A stretch of 64,000 nucleotides of DNA from Portulaca oleracea (GCA_029582165.1 CM055872.1:47752195-47816194), one strand, 5' to 3'; shown: positions 12,226-24,300, counted from the first letter of the stretch. Program-made: numbers and translations. Notes: a model not told the origin generated them from the letters alone.

Positions 12226-14387
12226 ATGGCAAGCACAAGCTGCTCCAAACGTCAAAGATAATCTCGCTCCGGCCCCGGTACTACCTCTGGTTCGGGTCCC
12301 CCGTCAGCTCCCCAAGGTATGGTTCCCGTTTTACGTTCTGAGGCTGAACCTTTGGTTGTCGCCGACCCCTCTAGGATACAACGGCGTGTCGATTGGCACC
12401 GGGAAAAATACAATAAGTTCGTGACTAGAAAAATAGTTGTCCCGTTTATTTATTACGAAGAAACTTGTCGGGATATGAATTTGAAGCCTAGTCTGGACCA
12501 CTTGTTTGAAATCCTAGAGTGGGGAAATTTTTTTAAAATCAGAACCAAGGTTTTGACCAGGTCGTTCTAGAATTTCTGAGTTCACTCCAAGTGGAACGAC
12601 CAACCCGGAATGATGCTAAATTAAGCTTTCAAATCAATCGTCGTCTTATGAGGTTAACCCTGAATGAGCTGAGTGAAAAATTGCAACTCCCAGCGGGTGG
12701 CCTCCCCGCCGCGGACATTGACCGGTTCCCGGCCAATAGGGCCATGAAGCTTCTTACTTGCCGGGCTAGAGCACATCTTGGTGAATTTGGTTCACATCAG
12801 CGGTATTTTGACCCAAAGCGTTCCAAGGCCCGGGATTTTTGCAATCCCATTGTCCGATATCTCCATCGCTTGATCGCCGACTCGGTGGTCGGACGCGATG
12901 AGGGGCGAAACAACGTCCGTAAGGCGGATCTTTTTATTATCTTCAACGCCCTTCTCGGACAGCGGGTCAACACGGCCTCGGTAATCCTTCATCAGCTCCA
13001 TGAGATGTCTAGAACGACCCGGAAGTACACAATCGAGTATGCAAAAAATTACTTAGAGGTACCCTAACTTTTAAAGAAATAATTTTTTGGTACCCCGACT
13101 TTTCAAAACTGATTTTGGGGTACCCTTACCTTTAGGATTAGAAATTACTAAGTAAATTTCCGGTGAAACTCCGATTAATTAGATAAATTGACAAAATACC
13201 CCTAATTTTTTTATAGAGATTAACTATAATTCCCTAAACCCTAATTAAACTAGAACCCATAACCCTAATTACCTCAACTAACCGAAATACCCTTAATCTT
13301 AATCCCAAAATCCTAAACCCTAATTAGCTAAACCACAACCCAGAACCCAAATTCTTTTTATATCCCAAATTCATTTTCAAAATTATATCCCAATTGACCC
13401 CCAAAATCACAAGTGAACCCCGAAATTTATATCTCAATTTTGTTTTCGAACTCGTTTTTTGCAACCGAAAACACCACACTTTGATTGGAGTGGGGGGGGG
13501 TGTTATGTTACCTTTGTTTTATTTTTGTTTTCTAACAAACAAAGGGCATTTTCGTCCAAAAAAAAACCTTAATCAATTTCCCGCCTTAAACTCACCGGTG
13601 AATTCAAATCATTGGCCGGAAATTCACCTAGTAATTTCTAATCCTAAAAGTAAGGGTATCCAAAAATTAGTTTTGAAAAGTTGGGGTACCCGAAAAAACA
13701 TTTCACCAAAAGTTAGGGTACCTCTAAGTAATTTTTTGATCGGTATGGGTCACATTATTTCCTACATTGCGGACCGATGTGGTTCGGGCCATTTATGCGG
13801 AGGAGAACCCTCACTTTGATTGTCAGCATTTGGACGGAGTTCGGCTAATCAATATGAAGATTTTTGTGCAAGGCCAATTACTCGTCCACTACATGCACGG
13901 TATCAAGCCCAAGCGCCAAACCGAATTTGATTTTCAGAGGCACGCGGCTCTCCTTGATGTTAGAGACCGGAGCACATAGTCCTGCGAGCCTCGTAGCGTT
14001 GTCGTGCTCCAAGGAGATCCCTTGGATGCTGAAAGTGAGGAAGAGAGGAGCCCTCTAGGGAGCGAGGAGGATGAAGAAGAGGAGGAGGGGGGAGAAGAGG
14101 AGCAAGTGCATGCTCAATCCAGAATGGGTTCAGTGGACTTCTCAGCTATGTCCACCCAACTCAACAATATTTATGCGGGACTCCAGGATATCCGCATCCT
14201 TCAGCAACAAGATCACGCCATTCTGGAAAGCCTCTAGACCCGGGTGAACCAACATGATGAGTTCCTCAACAAACTCCGCTACGGCTACTATAGTGGAGGC
14301 GGCCAACGCCCACCATATGGATGGTTCCCACCCGCCAGATATTACCCATTTGATCGACCCCCTCCCGAGGATTTCGGCCAACAATGA
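12226..14387 (+). pseudogene. Athila third ORF (env position), interrupted by a MITE
   Basis: The extra ORF of Athila-type elements, placed after integrase. Its function is not established, and no clear signal peptide or membrane anchor is visible here. The start ATG at 12226 follows a C/T-rich leader. Visible blocks are RRVDWHREKYNKFVTRKIV and EEWG-like LEWGNFFKIRTKV (12380-12550), then, after a frameshift, ERPTRNDAKLSFQINRR and KADLFIIFNALLGQ (12590-13040). A 697-bp MITE follows. The ORF resumes with a short conserved piece and FDCQHLDGVRLINMKIFVQG (about 13810-13880), an acidic Glu-rich run (14030-14105) and a Gly/Pro/Tyr-rich tail ending at 14387. A TAA codon lies 12 codons from the start. 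Confidence 0.75.
13042..13738. mobile_element. Foldback MITE, family A copy 1 (Mutator-like)
   Basis: 697 bp with perfect 31-bp terminal inverted repeats (outer bases CAAAAAATTACTTAGAGG). The inverted repeat continues imperfectly for about 110 bp, including AATTTCCGG. The flanks read ATCGAGTATG on the left and ATCGGTATG on the right, a roughly 10-bp target duplication with one base lost. This fits Mutator-like elements. GGTACCC phrases at 13058, 13089 and 13119 are spaced 31 and 30 bp. No coding sequence is visible inside. A shorter relative lies at 61998-62355. Confidence 0.88.
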
Positions 14388-14445
14388 TTGTAAGAATCCC
14401 CCCCCCCCTAATCTCCTTAGTTGACTATATTGCTTTTTGCATGAC

Positions 14446-14458
14446 AAGTGTGGGGGGA
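14446..14458 (+). promoter_or_regulatory. Polypurine-like tract 1
   Basis: AAGTGTGGGGGGA, nearly the same as the tract that directly precedes the 3' LTR, but 2.2 kb upstream of it. Confidence 0.5.
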
Positions 14459-15150
14459 ACATATGTTTTGGTTGGATGGGTATGGGTCTTGTTGTAGGGT
14501 GTGTTGCTCCTCTTCCCCAAGTGTTTAAGGCCAATGTCAGTTCGGCTATTCGGTCTCTATCCCATTCTGAGTGTTTGTTTGTGATGATGATGTATCGTAG
14601 TCCACACTTTCTAAAGTGTGTGATTTTGGTGAGGTTGTTTTCCCCGGTTCTTGCTCAATAACATCGAGCATTAAGCTGGTTGTATCCCAGGCAACGTATA
14701 TGTTGTCAATATCCTTTCTTTTCTTTAGTTTTTTTATTTATTTCTCCTTAGTTTGTTTTGCTTTGTAGTTCGTTTCTTTTTCCCTTATTTTGCTTCATTT
14801 TAGTTAGTTGTACATATTCATGCATCCTACATTCTTTTTACCTAACCGTTTTCTCTCTTTCTCCCCCGTTGGTTTGGTGTTCACTTATGCATTCAAGACA
14901 CTTCTCGGTGAGCCCGTTCCTTTCTCTTTTTAGCTTTTCTTTCTTGTTTCTTATTTTTGATGCATACATGGCTTTTTTCTCTTTTGGTGGCGAACCCCTT
15001 TTGAGTGTGCATGTTGGGATATTGGTTGTTGGAGCCGTGTAGGCTCGGGTCGCCACCGTTTTCCTGTTGCTTTTTGTTGTTATTTTGTTGTTTTTCTTAT
15101 TTTTTACCATCATGAGACACCCTTTCCACAATGAGGACATTGTGGATTTT

Positions 15151-15165
15151 AAGTGTGGGGGGGGG
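15151..15165 (+). promoter_or_regulatory. Polypurine-like tract 2
   Basis: AAGTGTGGGGGGGGG, a second internal match to the terminal tract, about 1.5 kb before the 3' LTR. Confidence 0.5.
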
Positions 15166-15727
15166 ATTTCTCTTTGTATATAGGGTAGTTCACCTAGTTT
15201 AGCCCACCTAGTTCCTTTCTCTTTTCTTCGTAGTCTCTAAAAACCGGAAAAGTAAAAAAAAATTGGTTGTTTGCTTTGAAAAATGAAAGAAAAAAGGAGA
15301 AAAAGTAGTGAAACACCCAAAGCGTGTTTTGTTTTTCAGTTTTAGGAGATGCTTCCGACCATAGCAAGGTAGATAGCCACCTAATTGGTCGAGCTAATCG
15401 GTTAGAAGCGGCCGACATGAATGATCACATGCCTTAGTTTAGATGATTGCCATGAATTATCTCTAATAAATCCCTCTTTTGAATGAGAAAGTGATTTCCT
15501 TACCATTTTTACACGCCTATCTTTGTTCATTTCTTTACTAAAGTTGGTTGATCTTAGTGAGTCTAATGTTCTTCCTCGGGCCTAATTAAACTTAATTAAA
15601 GTCGGCAAACCGTCAAGGGTTGGCATGAGTGGGCGGCGCTTTTGCCCCTTAAGTACTTTGTTTACGTACGGAGCAACCCTTGTTGGTAGGGTAATCCCTT
15701 AACGGCCACACAATTCCCGAAAAACCG

Positions 15728-16140
15728 ACTCAAATCTTAAAACCGGTGAAACCCTTCTCTATGTCTCATACGGCCGTCACAAAACCAAGGGCGGCGCCAA
15801 TAGATTTGGGTGACACTTAATAAGAAATCATTAAAAAAAGTGTGAAACCATTCTCTATGTCTTCTACGGCCGTCACAAAGCCAAGGGCGACACCAATAGA
15901 TTTGGGTGACGTTTAATAAGGAAATCCTTAAAACCTGTGAAACCCTTTTCTATGTTTCCTACGGTCGTCACAAAGCCAAGGGCGACACCAATAGTTCTGG
16001 GTGACACACTAAAAACTTCGAGAAAGTCATCACAAAGCCAAGGGCGACGCTAATAGATTTGGAACCCTTTTCTATGTTTCCTACGGCCATCACAAAGCCA
16101 AGGGCGACGCTAATAGATTTGGGTGACACTTATTAAGTAA
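15728..16140 (+). repeat. Tandem repeats of about 105 bp
   Basis: About four degenerate copies of a unit containing GTGAAACCCTTCTCTATGT, CTACGGCCGTCACAAAGCCA, AGGGCGACACCAATAGATTT and GGGTGACAC. The last units are shortened. It is not coding in any frame. Confidence 0.85.
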
Positions 16141-16644
16141 CTCGCTAATAAACCCGAGCTTGAGCATGAAAACTTCTTCGATCGACTGACCTAGGCTAGA
16201 AAGTTCAATTTGAAGCCCACTTGCACATGTGCACAAGGACTTCACTCATCATAAAACTGTTTGGGGTTGAAAATCTCTAGGATTGGTGTTCCTCTAACCT
16301 AAGTGTCCTCACTTGTTCATGTTTTGCCCTTCTCTTTGATTAGTAAGGCCGGTTGGGTGTCTAGGTGCGTTGTAATGGGCTTGAGTATCTCCCCTTTCCT
16401 TTGTTTTCTCTCTTTCTCTGTTTTGTTTTTCACTCTCCTTCTCTTTATTTCTTTCGTTTTCCTCAAGCCTTTTGTGAGTATAGTCGCTACAAACCGTCAC
16501 GAGACCCACCTCGTCCATCCGGTCTGCCAGGGGGTTTAAAGGGCTTGGTGCATACGCTAAATGCATCCGTTGTCTCCCACGAAAGTGGAGTTTTGTGTTT
16601 AGGTAGTTTGTTTTAGTAGTTTTTGCTCGGGACGAGTAAAATCC

Positions 16645-16661
16645 TAAGTGTGTGGGGGGGG
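16645..16661 (+). promoter_or_regulatory. Terminal polypurine tract
   Basis: AAGTGTGTGGGGGGGG ends directly at the first base of the 3' LTR (16662), as expected for the primer of plus-strand synthesis. Confidence 0.85.
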
Positions 16662-16914
16662 TGTTTAGGCTCGTTTTTGAGCCTAAATGTTACTCCATTT
16701 ACTTAGAATTTTAATTCATTACCTTTCTTAATAAATGTTTCTTATTAGTGTTTATACTAGTTTTTGTGCAGGTTAGTTTGGGTTCGGAACATGGGAAAAT
16801 GTCGAGTTCGTAGGTGCCAAGAACCCCATCTCGGGAGTTCAAGGAAGCAGCCCCGGGACCCTGGAAACCAGCCCTCGTCCTCAATGCCAAAAAGGAGTCA
16901 AGGAGAAACCCAGG

Positions 16915-17178
16915 AGGTCACGGATGTGACCCAGTTGTAGCGCCCATGACCAATTTGAGGAAATTAATTGCCAAAAAGCCGAGAGAGGTCACAGTCGTTA
17001 CCCCCAAGGGTAGCGCCCGTGACCCTGTTGAAGAAATTTCCCAAGGAGTTGAAACCCAGGAGGTAGCGGGCGTGACGTCCGGTGGTAGCGCCCGCTACCT
17101 CAGCGAAGAATTCCAGTCCGAGAATTCGAAATCGCCTCATCACGGGCGTGACGACCAGTGGTAACGCCCGTGACGACC
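16915..17178. repeat. Array of short inverted repeats in the 3' LTR
   Basis: Same unit types as in the 5' LTR but one duplication shorter. It ends about 60 bp before the TATA box at 17237. Confidence 0.8.
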
Positions 17179-17236
17179 CTGACTGACGGAATTTGAAGGG
17201 CCAAAACGACTGTGTTTTGTGTAATTTTCCCTTATG

Positions 17237-17244
17237 TATATAAA
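17237..17244 (+). promoter_or_regulatory. TATA box of the 3' LTR
   Basis: TATATAAA in the same context as 4510-4517. If active, it would read outward toward the tRNA region. Confidence 0.65.
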
Positions 17245-18568
17245 CTCGGTCCAAAGCTAAACCTAGCAGCTTTTGATTACTATTCATCTTTCCCTTTTTA
17301 GAGTTACTTAGCACCATTTTCTAGGTAGATTCTCCTTTCATATTTCCTCACAAACACTTCATTTATTGTATTTGGGTTTGGATTGTTGCATTGAAGAGAA
17401 TTTATTTTGAAGACTTATTATTCAAGCTTTGGATTTCTTATTTTATATTATCTTCATAGTCCTTATTTGGGTAAGTTTCCTTCCTTCTTTTATTACTTGC
17501 TTTAATTAGTTCTTTGCGATTGATCTTGTTGTGTTTCTTTGCTTAATATCATGATTAGGTTTCTTGTTTTAGGTTGGTTAGTTTTAATGTTAGTTAACAT
17601 GATTAGTGGCTAGTTTCCTTAGAGTTTAGGAGGAGGTTTATCCCGTAATGGGATCCCTTTTCTAAAGTTGGGTCTAGTTAAGGCATTAGGCCATGTTTTA
17701 TGAGGTTTTCATCCAAAAACTCTTTTGATTGTGGGGTTTAGTACGTAGTGGAAACCCGCTAAATCTACTCAAAGACGATCTCTAGGGTGATTGGATAGAT
17801 ATTCGAATGACTCCTCATTCATTTAGTGGAAAAGTTCGGATAGGGTGATTTTCATTTTAAGCCTTTGAGGTGAGTCCTCATTCATTTAGTGGACGAGCCT
17901 TTAAGGCTCAATTCAAGTATACCTCGGTAGAGGCCCCGGAGTTGCCTTTTATTGCAATAACTCAACTTCTATCTTAGCTTAGTGTCATAATTAGAACCTT
18001 TTTGTGTTAGGGTGACTATTAGGAGGCGAAGACCGACCCTTGGGCCCGTTTTTCTCTGTTTTTACCTGATAATTTGTCTATGTTTCCCCCATCCTTTCTT
18101 AATCATCTTTTTACCTTAAACTAGGCAAAGTAGTGGAAGTTTTGATAAAAAGAACCTTGCTCTCTGTGGATACGATAAACAAACCTGCACTATATTGCGA
18201 GTTTCGCATGACATCGTTTTCCATTTTAATTCTTTAGGCTAAGCATACAAGGCTCGACATTGGAGCGTAACACCGACAATTGAATGATTGACATCCTTAC
18301 ATATGTTGCATACTAACCATGTAATTTATTAAGAGCATGTTCTCCAAATATGGTTATTGTTCACATATATATATTAGATTGCTGACGATCAATAATATGA
18401 TTGTTCAGATACATATACGTTTAGCATGTGCTTTAATTGCATACTTGCATGTCATATATATTGTACCAACCGCCCTTCTCCCTCTTTTATGTTTTCTCCA
18501 ATACTCCAAAAAAATTTCTATGTGAGGCAATCATGGGCTGAAAATTCACCTCAAAAAATGAGCTCTTT

Positions 18569-18641
18569 TGGAGATGCGGGGTATCGATCCCCGTACCTCT
18601 CGCATGCTAAGCGAGCGCTCTACCATTTGAGCTACATCCCC
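18569..18641 (-). tRNA. tRNA-Ala(AGC)
   Basis: Read on the minus strand, the gene starts GGGGATGTAGCTCAAATGG and ends CATCTCC plus a discriminator A. The acceptor stem is GGGGATG with CATCTCC (one G-T pair). The D-arm has AGCTC...GAGC. The anticodon loop reads CTTAGCATG with anticodon AGC, and the T-loop has GGGATCGATACCCC. No intron is present. A run of six T follows about 12 bases downstream on the minus strand (18552-18557) and can serve as the Pol III terminator. All canonical positions look intact. Confidence 0.95.
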
Positions 18642-18759
18642 TTTTAGTACTTTGCAAGTTTGATCTAATCTATATGAAAACAATTATTGGACAAGAGTTT
18701 CGACTTAGAAATTTGCGCGAAAGAGAGAGAAAGTAGCGGAAGGGGAAGGGGATGAAAAA

Positions 18760-19039
18760 CGATGTGAGCCTGGGCTCACGATGCCTTTGTGCGCCCTAGA
18801 CTTCTTCCCCTTTTTTCTTTTTTTTTTGAAATAAATATAACGAAACGTCTTTTTTAATCCAATATTCTAATGTATTTTGAGTTTGAGCGTGCTTTTCTAG
18901 TCCAATTTAATTATGTTTTTCATTTTTTTATTTTAATTTTAATTTAAATTTTCTATGTAATTTTCATTATATTCTTTTTATTATTTTGTAATTTAATTTT
19001 TTCCTATACTTTTAGTTTTATTTTCAATAAAAATAATTT
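18760..19039. other. AT-rich intergenic DNA
   Basis: Between the tRNA and the repeat array. It contains a small inverted repeat, GAGCCTGGGCTC, at 18767-18778 and long A/T runs. No gene is seen. Confidence 0.5.
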
Positions 19040-20515
19040 ATGACCACTATCCTATAAATTTATGAATATCCACGTTATGAATTATTTTTAATATTGCACA
19101 AACATTGTGGTTATAGCTTGTGAGTGTCTACGTTACAAATTATGAGCATTTGTATGTGATATGTTTATGTCCGTTGTGGTTAACGTTAATGAGATTTATA
19201 GTATAGATTATCTATGAACATTCACATTACAAATTATGAACATTGTGTGAGATATGTTTGTAAGCATTCATATATTGGTTTATGAGCACTGCAGTTTAGG
19301 TTTATGAGCATTTATATATTAGTTTATGAGTATTGTAGTAAAAATGTCAGATTATGAGCATTCATATATTAGTTTATGAGAATTGTAGTATAGATTACTT
19401 ATGAACATTCACGTTACAAATTATGAACATTGCATGGGATATGTTTGTCAGCATTCATATGTTGGTTTATGAGCACTATAGTTTAGGTTTATGAGCATTT
19501 ATATATTAGTTTATGAGCATTGTATTGAAAATGTCAGTTTATGAGCATTTATATAGGGAAATTGGATTTTAATAATCCATACTTTGGCAAATTGGATGGC
19601 AATAATCCCTACTTTAAATTTGTATTCTGGTGGTCTAAAAAAAATAAAATTGTATTGTAGTGGTACCAAATCCATCATCACATTCTTTTTATTTTTTTCA
19701 TGCCTACTCCATATTGTTTTTGTTTTTTTCGTTCCTGCCCCCAGATAGGTAATGAAGTGTAGTTACTAAAACATTTTTTAAATTATTTTTTTGAGATTTC
19801 GAGAAATTATTATGATTTTTTAAAATGAATAAAATTGAAAAAATCATAAAAAATTGAAAAACAATTGAAAAAAACGGGAGAAATGCTGTAAATTCATTAA
19901 AAATCGTGGTAAAGTGTTATTCAAAGTTTTGAATCAAATGCAACACAAAATATATGATATTTAGGGCATACTCTCGATTATGTCCCACTATAATACAATT
20001 TTATGTTTTTTTTTTGGACCACCAGAATACAAATTGAAAGTAGGGATTATTGTCATCCAATTTGCAAAAGTTGGGATTATTAGAATCCAATTTTCCCATT
20101 TATATATTAGTTTATGAGAATTGTAGTCTAGATTATTTATGAACATTCACGTTACACATTATGAACATTGTGTGGGACATGTTTGTGAGCATTCATACAT
20201 GATTTATGAACATTGTAGTTTAGGTTTATGAGCATTTATATATTATATTATAAGCATTGTAGTAAAAGTGTCAGTTTATGAGCATTTGTATTGGAGATTA
20301 TGAGCGTTCATCGACTTATTTATGAACCTTTATATACTGATTTATGAGTATTTTAGTAAAAACATCAGGTTATGAGCATTCGTGTTGGAGGTTATGAGCA
20401 TTCGTATTAGATGTTATGAACATCCATCTACTGGTTTATGAGCATTGTTATATATCTTTCTAAACATTCATATTAAAAATTATGAACATAATTTATATTT
20501 TTTTATGAGCATTTT
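19040..20515. repeat. Array of the phrase TTATGAGCATT
   Basis: About 30 copies of TTATGAGCATT and near variants (TTATGAACATT, TTATGAGTATT, TTATGAGCACT) at irregular spacing of about 20-45 bp, joined by linkers such as CATATATTAGT and TGTAGTAAAAATGTC. A MITE (19556-20097) splits the array. The pattern resembles subterminal repeats of DNA transposons or a degenerate minisatellite. No coding frame. Confidence 0.85.
19556..20097. mobile_element. Foldback MITE, family B copy 1 (Mutator-like)
   Basis: 542 bp with inverted repeats of about 110 bp beginning GGGAAATTGGATT. It is flanked by the perfect 9-bp duplication ATTTATATA (19547-19555 and 20098-20106), typical of Mutator-like insertion. The target was one of the TTATGAGCATTTATATA units of the host array. 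TTGGA phrases recur about 30 bp apart in each arm. No ORF. Confidence 0.9.
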
Positions 20516-21133
20516 ATAAAACAAGTATTAAAAACTAGAACAGAAAAAATTAAGAAAATTGAAAATAAAAAAATAAATTTATACATCTATTTAAAAAATA
20601 TTTTTTTTCATAAATACAAAATTAATAAGTATAATTCAATCACTTTAAAAATAGTAAAAAAAAATCATCCATTAAACTAGCAATAATTATTGATGTGAAT
20701 TTAAAATTTGGGGAGCTTATAAAAACAAAAAAAGAGCTTTTCGTCGATATATAATATGCCCAAATCAGAGTTGAAACAAAGAAGTTATGAGTGTTGGAAG
20801 TGAGCAGACGTCAGTAGGTGCTGGTTGCGCCTCGTGCTGTTTCAGCAGATCGTCGCGTCCCCTCATTTTTCTCCTCTCTTATTTAAACCCTCTCCCTTCA
20901 TTTTGCACTTAAGTAATGAACATTTTAACACTTTCAAGAATGAAATTTTGTTGGGTAAATCTTCCTCTTCTTAATCCATTAATGGTGGTGATTGGGAGTG
21001 ACTCCTTTATGGATTAGTTGGTATTTCTTTATGCTAATCTTGGTGAAGTCTACTGGGTCACTCCTTGGCTTGTTGGTGGTTCTCCTTTAAACATTCATGA
21101 AAGGTCTGAGTTCAAGGTGGTGAGCAATCTTTA
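20516..21133. other. Intergenic DNA before the RRM element
   Basis: AT-rich at first. From 20760 it becomes less biased, with a TATTTAAA motif near 20880, and could be the start of a plus-strand transcription unit that resumes after 26467. No product is recognised. Confidence 0.4.
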
Positions 21134-21375
21134 TCCTTGTTCATATATTTTATTTTATTTTTTTATAGTTGGAAGCCATAAAGGCTAAAAAGCATCAAAG
21201 ATGCTACAAACAGTCCACAAAACAGCAAAATAGTAGAAACAAACCAGCAAAATTACAGTTGCAGCTAAAAAAAACCAACCATAAGAATCAGAAAAATTAG
21301 ACAGCTAAGAAACCACCCAACGGTAATTCACTGCTTCTTGGTCGATAAAACCTTTAACCCGCAAACCTCTCTCAC

Positions 21376-24300
21376 TGTAACGCCCCCAGGTTAATAATCA
21401 GTAGATTAAGCTAATGCTTCATCTAACCGAATAATTAGCAGCGAATAAACGCCTGGGAGTATTACCGCCATCCACGGAGATGGACAAGGCTAAAACTAAA
21501 CCTAACAAAACAACCAAAAAATGAACTAACTTCGAACGTGCATCATCAAGACTTAACTTAAACTAAACCACCTCCGAACAACATAACACAATCCAATAAA
21601 ATTTATACAGCCAAAATATCACAATTTCTCTTAAATCTGTCATCAAAAGTCTTTAACCACCTTCAATCTCCTTGAGAAGCTCTAGGGTTTCGTCCTCCCG
21701 GGGCTTTTCCTTCTCCTTCGCCGAGATTCCTAAAACGAAAACATAAAACTTCGAAAGGTGAGTTAAACTCAATACGTATACCCCTAACAACATAAGAAAC
21801 TTTTCATATTTCATTTTAGTTGTTTAGCGCGGTTCCAAAACATTAAAAAAAGATAAATAGCAACAAAACATTAAAAGGTAGCAAAACTTACATAGCTTGA
21901 CCGTACTTAACCTGTGCATGGGGAATATAACTTAACCTGTACTTAAATCACAACTTAAATGAAAATGTTTTTGAGTTCTTCCTTGTAAAACTAACATACA
22001 TAACCATAATCTTAGAAATAATATACCACTAAAAGTAATATAACATAGTTTCAAAAGAACTTAAATCATACGTGACTTACATAACACACAAAGTCATAAC
22101 ATAAACTTGACTTTAACCCTTATAAACTAAGAATTATAAACATTTTGGCATGTAAGTCATGAAGCTTTACTATGGTTAAAAAGACTTGAGTAACTGAAGA
22201 AACTTAAACTTGGTTATCCTGTTATTATCCTGAAGGTCCTCCACTTGCGATCATTGGCTAAGCCTCCGTATGCGCATACCCGGACCGATCGGGAGATCCG
22301 GATGGTGGATAAATATCCTATTGGCCAGATTTTCATGGCGTGCATCTAAGGCACTAACTATAATCTCTTGGGTGCACTAAGACACATACATGATTTTCCT
22401 TGGTGTGCACTAAGGCACCATAAACGTGGTGTGTGCTAAAGCACCATAAACATGGGCGGGACCTTAACCAACTTCTAAAACTTGAAAACTTAAACCTTGA
22501 TACCTTGACTTTGGATTCTTAATGAAACTGATTCCTTAAACTACAATTTCCCAATTATAACTTAAACTTATACCTATGTGAACTCCTCAAATAAGACTTG
22601 TACTTATAAAGGGGAATATTCATGAAATGATTCAACCATCCAAAGCATAAATTTATCGTAAAAGTTTTCTGATATAACGGGCACGCAATATAAATACTTA
22701 GAAACAACTGTGAAATTACCCTGATAAATTAACCTGAATTACTTAAAAAGAATCCATGAGAACTTGCATATGTTTTTGAACATAAATCATGATACTTGAC
22801 ATATAGATATGGATAATATAAAATAAATTTAGAATTGAACATAAATAATTAGTTCATGATATTATTCATAAAAGGTCAGGCAATATACATACCTGAAGAC
22901 TTAAGAACACGTACGGGACGAGCAGGGACTTGAACAGTAGTGCAACGATCTCTTGGATGGACTTTAAAAGAAAAGAAATCATGAATTAGGTCCTAACTTA
23001 GGTGGTATCATGGATGAATAACTTAAGGAATTTTCTAGGAATAATTATAATGAACTTGATTTCTAAGACATACTCGTAAGGTCATATCTTATCCCACAAA
23101 TATCGGATCATGGAATAAAAAGACTTTTAGGAAAGCTTAGAACATACAATCCAACTTTGTAGTTGACCATGAAAGCTAGCAACGTGGCTAAAGAGGGTAA
23201 AAACTAACATCTTTACAATCTGCCCAGAATAATAACCATTAAACTTCAATTATTCGGAAAATCGTAACTCGAGCTCCACTTATCGGTTCGGAACGGGTAA
23301 GACGTCTATGGAAAGCTCGTAATATATACTTCAACTTTCATTTTTATTACCAATTGATTTAAGCTAGGGAAGAGGTGGAAATTCAGCCTAGAACAGAGGC
23401 AGCCATGTCAATACCAATTCTGGAAATTTCAGATTTTTGTCCTTCAATTAGAAGCTTACAACTCTTTCTCCCGACATCCTATGAATGCATGCCATACCAT
23501 TATGGAAAGCTCAGAATGTACTCTAAAACTTTTATGTTCAGCCCTTAAACCATAGCAAATTCTAACTAATCGAAAAACATCCATCTTTAAACTGACGACA
23601 GAGTGTCTCAGATTCGCGCGGCTTTACGATTTTGGCCATAAATCCCAATATACTTATCAAAACGACGAACCATAAAAACCGGGTATTAGCTAACACTTTT
23701 ATCTACCTTATCATGCTATAAAATTACTTAGAATAACATCCCTCATTTTCTAGAAAAAAGAAAAACCAACCAGATTGCATTCTTTCCTGAAATCCATCAA
23801 CGTACACCCTCAAATCTGTGTGGTTTGGCCTCAACCCCTCTCAACTTATAATTTAATGCTTATAAGCACAATATTCAGACCTGAATTACCCAGAAAAATA
23901 CCATCTAAAACCATTTTATTCTCATGCAACATCATTACATCAACTATTTTCACAATCCATCATCAACTTCAACATGCATCATTTCAAAACTCACTTTCCT
24001 CTTGATTTAAATCTAATCTATGAAGATGCACTTTAGAAACTAACACATTTTCATTCTTTCACAAGAATCTAACTACTAAATTCACATGCATGTCCATTAT
24101 TTGCAAGGAATTCACTGAGTATACACTAAGGTAACAAGAACTCAACATATGTACCCAAATTCTTCTCTTTGAATTGTTTCACACTAATCTTCACTTGAAG
24201 ACCTTAAAACTTTTGCTTTGATGCTGGAAAAACATAATAATAACAAGAGAAAAACTTTAGAATACCATTTGATTCATCCTTAAAAGGAAGAGGAAGAAAA

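Larger units (their letters stand above)
14388..16644 (+). other. Long 3' untranslated region of the Athila-like element
   Basis: Between the third ORF and the final polypurine tract lie two further polypurine-like tracts, T-rich sequence and a tandem repeat block (15728-16140). No credible gene is seen. Short open stretches here are T-rich artefacts. Confidence 0.7.
16662..18202 (+). repeat. 3' LTR of the Athila-like element
   Basis: Starts TGTTTAGGCTCG, like the 5' LTR, and matches it to GCGAGT. The true end could be 18208 if a CA end is required. The inverted-repeat array is at 16915-17178 and the TATA box at 17237-17244. Confidence 0.88.
3877..18205 (+). mobile_element. Athila-like Ty3-gypsy LTR retrotransposon, decayed
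   Basis: A 14.3-kb element. It has direct LTRs (3877-about 5474 and 16662-about 18202), a tRNA-Asp primer-binding site, gag, protease, RT, RNase H, integrase, a further ORF after integrase, and G-rich polypurine tracts before the 3' LTR. The RT signature ([26 protein letters not shown]), the primer, the length and the extra ORF in the env position all fit the Athila lineage. The LTRs differ at many sites, and the 5' copy has an extra ~65-bp duplication near 4130-4200, so the insertion is not recent. No 5-bp target duplication was found at the ends. Either the ends have decayed or the copy was rearranged. It contains a nested MITE at 13042-13738. Confidence 0.9.

Noticed and set aside
16303..16616. 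Short Phe/Ser/Leu-rich open frames near the 3' LTR
   Set aside because: T-rich untranslated sequence just upstream of the polypurine tract; no conserved motif.
3872..18207. 5-bp target duplication for the Athila-like element
   Set aside because: CTAGG before the 5' LTR is not found after 18202 or 18208, so none is claimed.
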